A stretch of 64,000 bases of DNA, from contig NC_092475.1 in assembly GCF_047495875.1 (NCBI RefSeq), positions 8,956,501 through 9,020,500 on the forward strand, in the 5' to 3' direction. The notes beneath the pieces are model-generated. The model was given only the letters and a program-made list of their open reading frames with translations, did no database searches and was not told the origin of the DNA. Position 1 is the stretch's first letter; each line of letters opens with the position of its first letter. The stretch comes from Pithys albifrons albifrons. Its lineage: Eukaryota; Chordata; Aves; Passeriformes; Thamnophilidae. This document shows, piece by piece, positions 48,961-61,042 of this stretch. A program made the translations under genes and the position numbers.

Positions 48961-51900
48961 TTCCTGTATTCATCCTACGACATTTTCCTGGGTTTTTTTC
49001 AGCTCCCATTTTTCTTTAGAGTATGTATTAGTTGCAAGTACAAACAGGTAACTTATCACAGAACTGCCTGTCTGGTTGTGAATATCACGTCTGTGTGGTG
49101 TTAGTGGCTTTGCCTGTTTTGCATGCACCATTTACTGATTTATTCATGTGCATTTCTCACTTAAGGACTTCTTGACAAGAGTTTCTGAAATTCCAGTTTG
49201 AACCATGGCAAACCACAGAAAATAGTCAAATAATGGAACAAGGCTGGTATTTAACACAGTAAATGATATGCTGGAGTGCAATTGATTAAAATATCAGAGC
49301 TTTGTTTGCTTTTTAGAGCAAAAACATTTTCTGGCTTAAGTAATGTACAGCAAATCAGTAATAAAGTTTGCTGAATATGAACTTTTATTAAAACCAGTGA
49401 TGGCAGCATCTAGCATGCAGGGCTGACAGACATCTGGAAGAGCTTTTGGCTTCTGTAATTAAGAAGAACTTTGTGTGAATTTGGTGCTCAGCTTTTGCAT
49501 TAGAATCTTCTACTCAAGAATCAGTATTTTGCCCTGAAAGTTGGCCCATAAAATCTCTGTCAAGAACAGAATGTTTTCTCTTTTCTAGCATTTAGGAAGT
49601 AAACAATAGAAATAAAACTATTTTTCAGTCATTATGAAGCTAAGAATGCCAACACAGCCCCCTAGGCAGGAGTGGTACAGGCCAAGTCCTCTACTTTTAG
49701 CTTTGCCTTGAAGGAGGGAAGTGGAGACAGAGATTACAGCCTAACTGTAAGAGTAACATTTTTCTGTTGCTTCCATGACTTTATCTCATTTTAATTACTT
49801 GATCAACTACTTTCATGTTTATTCTCCTCAAAAAATGGTGCAGACAACTATGTAGTGCTTCATGACTCCAGTCATTACTCATCATTAAAGACAGTCTGAT
49901 TGCCCACTTCGTATCAAAAGCAAATCAGAGGCAAAAATTGTGAAGATGGCCTTCTCAATCTCTGATTCAAAGAAAACAAATAAACAAACAAATCCCACCT
50001 CAATCCTAAAACGTTTGTTTTTCTTCATTCCTTGGAAATACAAGATTAGTTGTAATTTTTTTCTCATATGGATAAAATTTTCAAAGGCACCTGCTATGCC
50101 TCATTAATTTTCATTGGGAATTACGACTTTCACTGTTTTAACTCCATGGGAAGCACAGTAGCTTAAGCAACTTTGCCAGGACTAATTGGTTGCAAAATTA
50201 TTTTCCCTAATTTATTTTGCTCCAGTACAAAATAAAAAAAAAAAAGGAATCATTCATACACAAGGAAAACACCATTATCCTGCAGCCACATTCCAGATAG
50301 TATAATCATAGGGAATCTCCCATACTGAAGATTTTGGCTACTTCTATCCACACATTTCAAAAGTAATTTCATTTCCTCTGTCAGTACATTCCTCCTCACA
50401 TTGGACATTCTCTGCATCTATAATAGATTCTTTGTTCCTTTGATTTCAAGAACTCAAAAATGCTTGAGCAGGTAAAAACCATGATGCTATTTTCTTATTT
50501 TATAATGAGTCCTAGTTCATCCACAAGTACATCTGATAGATGTATGCAAGAAAGGCCTGAACAGGCATAAAGTTAAACCTGAGCTGGCATAAGTGCTCAT
50601 GCACAAGAGTGACAGTACAGCCTTGATGACAAGATATCCTTTCAAGGTGACCTGCAGGGCAGTGTGCCTGGGCTGTTTGTATTGCTGAGAGCTGCTTTCT
50701 GCTGATGTAACTGGGCAATAAAAGCAGCAGTCCTTGTCTCGATTTATCATTGCCCAGTGTGTTTGAGACACAGAAGGAAGAGGACTGACAGTAGCACATC
50801 CTGTAGCACAGCATCTGGGGCAGGGGTACCCAGCTGCATTAGTCTGCAGCACACACTGCCTCAGCCTAAGGATTAGACCCAGAGGAACACGAGAAAAGTT
50901 ATGTGATAGACAGGCAAGTGACAAAGCACATCAGACTGAAATCAGACATTAAACTGAGGCGGTAGTGAGGCTGCTCCAGACGACAGACACACAGCTACAC
51001 CTTGTAGCTGCTGATCAGACTGACTCAAGTACAAGATGGGAAAAAATAAAGAGGTGACACAAAGAAGGAGCTGGGGTGTCTATTGACTGAAAGTTGAGCC
51101 TCCAGCAAAAAAAAAAAAGAAAAAATCTTCATTTCAACTGAAGCAGGATGCACCCTGAGCAGTGCCTGTGTGTGGCTCAGAGAAAGGTGGACACCCAAAC
51201 CCTCCCTGGCCAGAGGACATTGATCTCGAGCTGTGCTTCTTCACATCCCCTCACTCCTCTCCTTGTATCACACTGTATCATCTCCCAGTTTCCAAATCTT
51301 ATTGTTGTTCTTCCAAAACATTCATCTTTTGTTTAGCCCATCACTGGAATAGCTGGTCATAAGGTTATGTTAAAAACCCCCACAACTCTCATAAAGTAAA
51401 TTACATAGACAAGTAGGGCTTCAGTTTACACAACCAAAAAATAAACCAAAATGAACACAAAAACAACCACTCCAAAATCTGAAATAAGAGCACAAACACC
51501 CAAGTAAGACCTGTTAATTCAGTAGTCAAATGGAAAGCTTTTCACAATGAGAAACAATCCTTCCTTTTTCATGTTAACTCCATGTACCTCTAAAATTACT
51601 CACTTCACATAAGAAAAAAAATTGTTTGGGCCAGCACTAAGATTTTCAAATTCCTCTTTCTTTTTAAAATGTGCTAATTCTAAACAAGTTTAAGAAAAAT
51701 AACTGAGAAAAATAACAAAATAGACAATTTCTTTCACACTTCTGAAACCGCTATTGTTTAAAAATACCCAAAGTATTCCATCAGCTTAAAATCCTTCCTC
51801 ACATGGTTTCTGTGTTTTGCCCTTTTTTTAAAAATGAGCCAGTTTTTTTCATCAATTTTTTACTTTCACTGGAGTTTTTCTGTCTTGCTCTAACTCATAG

Positions 51901-54900
51901 ACCAGACAGTAAAAACCAGATGAAAATTCCTGTCTCAGGAATTTTTTGAGCCAAAATCACTCTTTTTTTTTTTTTAAAGGAAAGTCAGCCTGAAGATTTT
52001 TTAGTGCTTGGAACTGGCAAAAATAACTGCATGCCTGGTTTCCCTGGAAGTTCTAAATTTCCAGAAGCATTGGCGTGCTTCACCAGGCTTCATCACCTGC
52101 TATTCCAGAGTGCTTTTCAATGATTTTTCTTTAAATGCTATTTTCTTTCTTGCCTCAGATCTGCTGATCTAAAAAAAAGCAGGCTGCCTTCATATAAATA
52201 AATGCTCTTCCTCCTCCTAGAAAGGCTTCAGGATTGCCTTCTCCAGGTGCTCTTTTCCTGATCCCACTCTACAGACACAGAGGACACAGAAGAAAGAGGG
52301 GGCTGTGATTCCCCACACTTCCTGTGATTAACCTGGGAAGAGATTGAAGGCAGATAGACCCGAGGAAGCATCAGCATTTTCTGGCTGAGCAGCCCGAAGG
52401 GGATTCAGTGCACATAAAAACAAACAAGATGAGATTCCTTCACCATTTGTTCTGAAGGCACAGTCTGAGTGGGAGGCAGCTTGAAAATTCAGGTGAGCAA
52501 ATGATGGGGTTCACAACACAGACTTTCAGCCTGGCAGCCTCACCAGAAATACATTATGATGATGTTTTGAGTCACTGGGTCTTTTAAAACTCATTTCAAC
52601 AATAGTATTTCACTGTTTCTAAGTCAAAATGAGAAAGGGGAATATTTCAGTATGCCCCTTTTTGGTCTATCGCACCTGTTTGCCAAGTGGAGCAGCATTT
52701 GCAGATCTTATTTGCCAAAGAATAAAATTACTCAGCTCTCTTACTGTGAACAAGCAAGTACCACACAAAAAGGGCTAAGCTGGTAAAGAAACAGTATGAG
52801 CTTATAGCCTACAGTAATTTGAAAATTAAAACTGTACATGTATACATACATACAAATGTATATAAGCAATCTTTCAGTTTCCACATTCCTCTTTGACATT
52901 CACAAGCTCTTTAATTTCATCACACCTCTTCCTATTCAGATCCCCCAAGTGTGCCAGGGCTGCATGTCACTGCAGAAACCCACTCTGGCAGCTCCAGCTG
53001 CAGAACTGGGGCCCAGAATGCACAAGTCACCTCCAGAGATGGGGCTTCCCAAACCAGGGACTGCAGGGTCTGGCTCATGAGACTTGTTGTTACTCTTTAT
53101 ACACCTCTTTCAACACTGAAGAATCTGCTTTTTACTCCTTCTCTTCAGAATCACAAGGGCTAAAAATTCAGTTATGTATAAAATGTGGATTTTTTCCCCT
53201 CACTCAGTTTTCTGCTTCTTCCTCACATGCCATGGTGAGCATCTATGAGAGCAGCATCTACATTTGGACACGAAACTCTGGTCTTACCATCAAAAAACCC
53301 ATTCTCAGAAGTTACCACAGGTGTGTGTATGTTTGCAGGGCCTTACTTTGAAAAATATTTTCATCAATACATTGTAACATAAAGCAATTACAGAAGCAAA
53401 ATTATGCATCCAGAAACTGCTTCTGAGAATTGCAATTCCAGTTTTGCTCCCAAGCTCTGTCACTAATAGACTGGGCAAGTTTCTCAGGACTACATTAAGG
53501 CCTCTGTAAAACTGGGAAATACAGTATAAATTGCCAATTAAGCTCTTTTTAGGGTCTGGAAAGTGCTTTGAAATCTTTAGGTGAAATCTGTTTCAGTGCT
53601 GCAGAATTGATATCCATGCCAATGAATAATGACCAACCTGAACATGAGACAGCCAAGAAGGAGGTGAGGCACAAGAGCTGTCCTTCAGGGCATGTTCTCT
53701 CACTCATTTCTGGTCCAAAAGCTCTCCATTCCCAGACTATGAGAATTTCTTCACCCTTTTGATATACTTCTTAAACCTGTCAGAGTCCTGCAATGGCTCC
53801 AGCAACCCACTGGGAAAGGCAAGGCTGCCCCTTTATAACAGGCTTGTGTCAGCACCTCCATTCTCAGCCTGTAAAGGAGTAGCACTCAGGGAATAATAAT
53901 TCAAAAAGAGCTATGGGAAAAGAACTATGAAATGCAAGTTAGTAAAAGGACTTTGGATGTGAAGGAAAAGTCTAACATAATAGTACAGGTGAGGCTGGAG
54001 TGGGAATGACATACTCTCTCCTTGGTTAAATCCCCCAAGTCAGACTCTCTGGGCAGAGAGGACAGCAAAGAGAATGTTTGTTGTACATGTGGAAGCTTGG
54101 AAACATCTTCAATTGGGACTCCCTTCTTGCATCCCCAGTGAGAGGAGGAAAGGGAAGACTCATCTGTCTGCAGGAATAAACCAAGGAAGATCATTCTCAA
54201 GGATTCAGAAGCAATGAATTCCTCATGTTTTGCATCTTCAGTGCACTGTTTCATCTATTTGTGAAGTAGCTCGATGAGGGAAAACACAAATGTTGGCCTC
54301 ATTGTCCTACATGCAGTTGATGCCCGACATGCCAGAAGGAAACACGACAAACTTTGTAGTGTCTCTAAAACTGAAGACTTTTTTAAGAAACTGGAAGTAT
54401 AATATAATTCAACAATATGTCTGGAAACCCTCTACTGCTTTGACTTGGCTTCATAGTCTGGACTTTAAGCAGCATCCCAATCCTGCCTCAGCTCCTCATA
54501 TTTAAAAAGAAATTAAAAAATAAATCTTTGTGGGTAGTCTACTAGTACACAAGGGAGAACTAAACCTCTGACATATAACATGGCCCCCCACCACAAAGCT
54601 GGCTCTGCTGATTGTTTCGCTTCATCTGTGGATTTTTGGGTTAGGGTTTTCAGGGGGAGGGAGAGGAAAATGGCCTTTTCATTTCATTTTGGATCTAATT
54701 AGAGCTTGAGATTCCCAAGTAATTGCTGACTGAGCACATCTGTGGCAGCAGTGGGGGGCACAAGTCCTGCACAAAAGTTGGCAACTTCACTAGTAGGAAT
54801 AAAGAACTGTCAATTTTTTTGTTGCTGTATCTATTACTGGAAGGTTCAAAAGGGATACTCTGGATCAAGAGACTGGCTGGTGATGGCAGTTTATAAATAA

Positions 54901-57900
54901 AAGTGGTGCAGATTTCTCATTTTGAAGAGCTACAGCACAACACCAGTGAGCAAAGTCATACAATCTAATAGCTGCAGATCTTGTGACTTAGGAGGAAAGA
55001 GGACAATAACCAAAGGCAATGCTTGAGCAAACTGGACCTTAATTTGTATGCACACCAGTTAATAGTATGGAAACAGCCAAGCAAAGAAGGAATTTACTCA
55101 GAGCAAATGCTCACAATGTTTTCCTTAGTAATAATTCCATTAATAATTTGTTTCTGTGGATATTTGAAAGTCAGGCTAAAATAACAACATGGGAATAACA
55201 AATGGGACAGCGTGGTTCACTTTGTATGTTCAGGTGGGCTAAGTCTGATTTCCCAGGAGTTTTGGTGCGACAACAGGCTGAAGCTTTTCTTTAAACCCAG
55301 GTGAAAGTCGACCTGGGCCCAAGTTCCCAAAGGTCTTAGTTTTTAGGTTTATTGTCAAGACAGAGGGAAGGGATTTTTGCAGAGGCAACAAGAGGATATT
55401 ATCAAACAAAGAAGAGTTAGAGACCGCCTTTGCAGAGATCCTGCCATCCTGTCACTGATACAGTGCAGGGCAGCATGGAAGTGAAAATCCCAAATGCCAA
55501 ATGCACCAACCCAATGCCACACACACAAACGTCCCTGTTTTCCTTTGCAAAGCCTGATCTGATAAAGAAAAACACTTCCTGAAAGTGCCATTTTATGATA
55601 TTAAACAGACCTCAAACAACTTACCAAAGTACAGAGGGACACTGACATTTGAACTGCAGGAGTTTTGTTTTCCGTCTTGTTTTCCCCCCCTGTGAATATT
55701 GCATTTGAATAACCGGAATTTTTAAAATCCCTTTTCCTCCTTTCACCATGATGTAATGCAACTGTTGCACAAGAATAACAATGTAGAGCTACTGCTGCTG
55801 GAGCCAAGTTTGGCACCAAGAGAGATTAGGGTTGGCACCAAACACCACAATCTTTAAAGTAAATTTGGCAGACATAGTGCTTGCCACTGCTGCCATAAAC
55901 AACAGACAGGGCAGAGAGTGGAAAAGAGCTGAAAGAGACCGTGAGTTTGTTACTGGAACAAAGACGCCCACTAGGTAACCACTTAACCTCACACCTACTC
56001 ATACATGAAAGGTGAAGAGTTTTACAATGGTGTGTCAAAATTAAGGGCAGTATCAGGGACCAAAGTGCAACACAACAGTGCCTTTCCCATGTCCATCATT
56101 ACCCATAGCCTAAAAAACCCACCAGCCAGCTACCTGTCAGCCAGGAGAATCTCTGTGCACAACTGCAAGTTCCACTAGATTATTCGAAGAAAAATACTTG
56201 ATCCACACTAGAACACATCTGTCTCAACAAATTACTCTTTCCAGTACTTTTCAGTTATGCTTTCCCGGGAGGGCATTTGCTCCTATTAAGTGATGCTGGA
56301 ACAGTGCTCTGGAAAGAGATGCATATGTGTGTTTTTCTTTTATAAATGCAGATGGAACAAAAGAGAAATCCAAGTTTCTTACTGTATCCCTCTCGGCTTG
56401 AACTGAAAGAGTGTGGGCTGATTTTCTATGCTCTTTATAAGGGTCTGATGATTTGTGATGTGGACATCTGCCTGCAACTAGACAGATGCCTCCAGCTTAT
56501 TACAGCAGACAACTAGACAGCCATGTAATTGCAGCATCTTTCAATTGCTACTTTATTTTTTTAAAAAAAAAACTTCATTACCTAGCAGGAAAAACTCCAT
56601 ATTCCATCAAAAATTTCACCAAATTTTACAATTCTTTAAACATCAATTCTCAAATAAGGGACCACCTTCAGTAGACAGATAAAAGTCTGAAGTATATTTG
56701 GTGCTGTAACAGCTTTGTGCCAATTTCAACAACACATAAGAACATTCAAAGCAGAGTTTAAGCAATTTAGCTGACTCTCGGTAGTAATTTTCATCAATAG
56801 TACCAACAAGCACTCCTAATGGGATATCCAACATGGTGTTTGTGTGTGGAGGCATATAGAAACTACAGCCTCCTCTTGCAGCTTACTAAACAATAGATGA
56901 AAAGCAAGAATTGGTTTAAGGGTGAGAAGTTGATGTTTTTCCCCACCCCCTAAAATCAAACAAACTGGAAAAAATTTTATGTGATTATTATGACCTAATT
57001 TTTTTCCTGACTGCTTCAAAATCTTCAAAAAACCCTATCAAATCTGAAAACGGGGCAACTTTTAAATGACCACAAACCATGGCATTTTCTACTAGAAGAT
57101 GTTGTTTACAGCTTCAGTGACAGAACGAGCATCTTAACGCCCACTTTGTTTCACTGAAGAGCAGTTTTCTCATATCATATTATACAGCACTTACCCTTGG
57201 GATCAGCAGTCCAACTCTCAAGAAGCTCCTCTGCAATACAGCTCATCACCTCTAAGGCCTCCTGTCAACAGCAAACACTTGAGCACAATCCCAAAATTGG
57301 GGACTGCTGGAAACATGAGAGTGCTGGGATCCAAACCTGCAACAGGCACGGCTGGTTCACTCACAGGATTGCAGGGCAGCTCGAGATAAATTCTTGCAGG
57401 TACAGAAAATGACAGCTAGAGTTCTTTCAAATCATCTAGGAAAACAGTTTCATCGTCTGTGCAGATGAAGAAATCCAGCTCCAAGTAAAATCCAACTTCA
57501 GCTATCTGGTTATTTGAGAACAAGCTTTACATGTGCCATTAGGAATGTGACTGCCTCAGACTTAAAACTCAGATCTGATCTGTGATTTCCCTACTTAAAG
57601 GCAAATTTCTCTTGAACACATGGAACTTCAAAGGCCCTCACCCTTTCAGAGCCCACAAGAGCAGCCTGATAGCCTGGTCCAACAGTGGATCCATTTCCTG
57701 ACATTGGATTAGTTTCAGCTCATCACCACTAGCGCGGCTTCTCTCTGACACCTTTACGGAATAACTTCTACCACAGACAAAAGAATCAAAGTAATTTAAT
57801 CCCTTCAGCTACTACAGGATGGCACAAATATGTCCAATTCACTCACAGGTAGCATGCAAAGATGCTCTGTTCACTCCAACAGTTTGCAGAAATGAGTTAC

Positions 57901-60900
57901 AAAAAAATAAAATCAACTGTGCAAAATATTTGAAGGAAGTGTTTCACTTCCAAAGGAAATACAGAAGCTTACCTCTTCTTTTCCCTCTTCCCAGAAAACC
58001 TGATAACTCTAGTGAAAAATAAGAAAAAAGGAGACTGTGCCTAATTATAGTTTTTTGGGTTTGGTTTTTGGTTTTTTTTACTAGTACATATACAGGAGTA
58101 ATACAAAAATTACAGCAAAAGTGTCTGAGTTTAGGTAAATTACAGTACTACATTAATTTCTCTCAACCAGTAATTAGAGAGCCACCTTAAAATACTGTCA
58201 CAAATAAAACTGTTATTAGAAAAACAATTTTTTTCTCAAGTGAAATTGTCAGAAACAGCAAATTTGATGCCATAGTCCTGTAGCTCGGGGTTCTCCTTAG
58301 GGGGACTTGGATCCACTTCTGTGTCAGCCACAGGTTTCCTGTTACTACAGTAGTTTACAAAGCCAACTCATATTTAACCTGTTGCCTGTATTTCCCTCAC
58401 CTGTTAAAAACCAGGGGTTTCCGCATGTTGAGCTCAAACCCATGAAGACAACGTGCAGGAAGGAGAAAACTATCTGAATGCCAAAGACAGAAAAGCAACA
58501 CTACAACTAATAAAAATGCCATGAAACCAAAGTATTTCTGATTTTTGCTTACTCCTTCACAACCTTTCTCTGCTCTTATGCCCATGCAGGGAGCAGGCAC
58601 TGCCTGCAGTTGTCAATACAGAACAGAAGCCTTAAGTCTCACATTCCTATTTCCTCCTAGACCACATAATATCTCTCCTCATTCCAACACTCCACTTTTG
58701 CATGGTTGAATTCTCCCTTTAATTCACATTTGGCTGCGTAACTCTTCTACCCCAGCCATTTCACCCCAGTTGGTCTGTCCCTACCCTGCAGCAATAGGTG
58801 CAGGTATGTTGTGCATCTTCTGTTCACACATATTCACATGAAGCAGAACCAATCTGTTAACCCCTGGACAGCTGCTGGTTTTACAGGCTGTCATCACAAA
58901 GACTGCCAGTGTGCCTGCTTGCAGGATTTTGATTCTTCAGGAGCAACTGAATTCATTCAGTTCAGCTGCAAATAAGCATGGAATTGAAATGCCACAATTA
59001 AGAGGATCAGCCTTGCTTAGTTGAGCTTCTCTTCACAAACGAGTACTGGGGATCATCGAACATCTTAAAATCCTGCATCCTTCACTTTTAACACAGTTCC
59101 TGTAGATTAATAAGGTGCATTTTCAGCAACAGACACAGCAGAGTAAATGAGTGCAAAGACATCAAACTGCAATGGACAAGAGAGGACACACTTTGCCAGA
59201 ATCTCTACCTCTAAAACTGGTCTAGGAACTACTTCCTTACTTTCCATGTGTGTGTCAGTAGGGTGGAAGCTACAAAAGACAAAAATCAGTGAGAAAATAA
59301 CACAAAATCAGAAGAAAGTGTGACACAAAATTAAAAAGCTCCTGGGACACGGGCCTGAGAAAAGCCTTTTGAAATGTTATAGAGTACTACTGAAAAAAAA
59401 ATCTCTGTTCTTTTCTGTGCACTGAGTAAGAAAAAAAACCAAACAAAACCCAGAAAAACTTTCAGTATGATTCATAAATAAACAAAACAAGTTTCTGCTA
59501 GAATTACACTCCATCTATTTCCCTCTAATTCTTGTGGACTGCCCACAAGAACTCGAGTTTCTGGCTTGTTGGGGAAAGGTTAACAACATCTAATTGAAAA
59601 AGGCAACGTTTCCCTTGTTCTGTCACATACCAGAAAATATGTGGGAAAAATACTTTGAAAAGCACATACATACACCTTAAGCAAAAGTCCAGGTTTTAAG
59701 AAAAACAGCCTGACAGTGAGAGCTGAAAGTGTTAAGATTTTTCTCAGAGCTAAGCATACATTTTTCCATGCAAGAAGCTGAATCATGGATATTTTAAAGA
59801 GTAGTTTATTAAGCACAATATAGCATATCTCCTACTCAGCTCTATAAAATGTGTCCAGTGCTGTACAAGGCATTAAAAAGCATTTAAATCTGAAACCTGC
59901 TGGCATCCACGGGCAGAGGAGAAGAATTGAGAGAACTAATCTAACAGCTGTCTGGAAACACAGCAGATTTATACCATGGGTTTAGTCATTAACTGTAGTT
60001 ATCTGACTTATACCAGAACACTGACTGAGCACTGGTGGTCTCTAGACTAATGCAATGTATGACAACACCCAAAATACACTCCTGACCCCAAGATGCTGAA
60101 ATTAGTTGCCTTATTTCTTAGTGGAAGCGTTCCAGTTCAGTTAATAAAAAAAAGTGGTCAAATAAAAAGACAAATAAAGGCTATATACAAGTTAGTTTAT
60201 CAAATATCTTGACACACAATGGTTCTGTTGGTCTTTTGCATTACTATGGCATTGAATTTGCAGGCAACAAAAAGCAACTGACTGAAAACTGGCATGACTT
60301 AATAGCCCAACGCTTTTTTGTTTCCTGGTGTATGTTTACTTTTTAAGGGGAAGAGACGACAGCATCAGAGAAGCAGTGGTATAAACAATGTCTTTAGCTG
60401 TATGGAAACCTCACCTAAATATGTATTTGAGACTGCAGCACATGGCAAATACTGCTAATTGGGTTTAGAATTCAAATTTGAAGTTTGGTGAATTTAAGAG
60501 AAAAACAGAGTTACGTGAATACCACACAACTCTATTAATAACTGAGTATATAAATGAAATTCTAGAAAGGCTGGCAAAAATTACTCTCAGTTACACCAAA
60601 ACTTCAGGCTCGTGCCAAGAAAAGCTCTGTGGTTTTTGACAGAAGTACTCAGGTGGGTGGAACTTCAGGGGAACTTCATTCCAAACAGGGGTTTTCCTGC
60701 GGCACCTCCTACCATCTCCACCCTTCCCAAAATTAGAACAACCTGATGACCAAGTGCACTCCAGGCCTGGAGGACAGACAGCAGAGCTGTAAGAGACTTG
60801 GGAGGCAACTGAACAGATTACTATGGATACTTCTTGTGAAGACAGAAACTAAAGACACCAGAACCAGAAATCACTCCATCCTCATATTCCACCAACAGCA

Positions 60901-61012
60901 AGGCAGTGTGCTCAGAAGCATTTCACTGACATTTTGTTAAAATATTTTTAAAGACTGCTATCAAGGACAACACTGAGGTAATGTGAAAGCTGAGCCTGGC
61001 TTCTCCTCTCCA

Positions 61013-61042
61013 CCCCCCATCCCATCCCATCCCCATGGCCCC
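61013..61042 (-). repeat. Short CCCAT tandem repeat / G-quadruplex motif
   Basis: On the plus strand C runs at 61013-61018, 61021-61023, 61026-61028, 61031-61034 and 61039-61042 are separated by 2 to 4 bases, mostly AT. The minus strand, which is the EYA2 sense strand, therefore has five G runs of three or more with loops of 2 to 4 nt. That satisfies the usual G3+N1-7 quadruplex rule. Confidence 0.6.

Noticed and set aside
54640..54665. Telomere-like GGGTTAGGG
   Set aside because: It is only about one and a half TTAGGG units, which is expected by chance.
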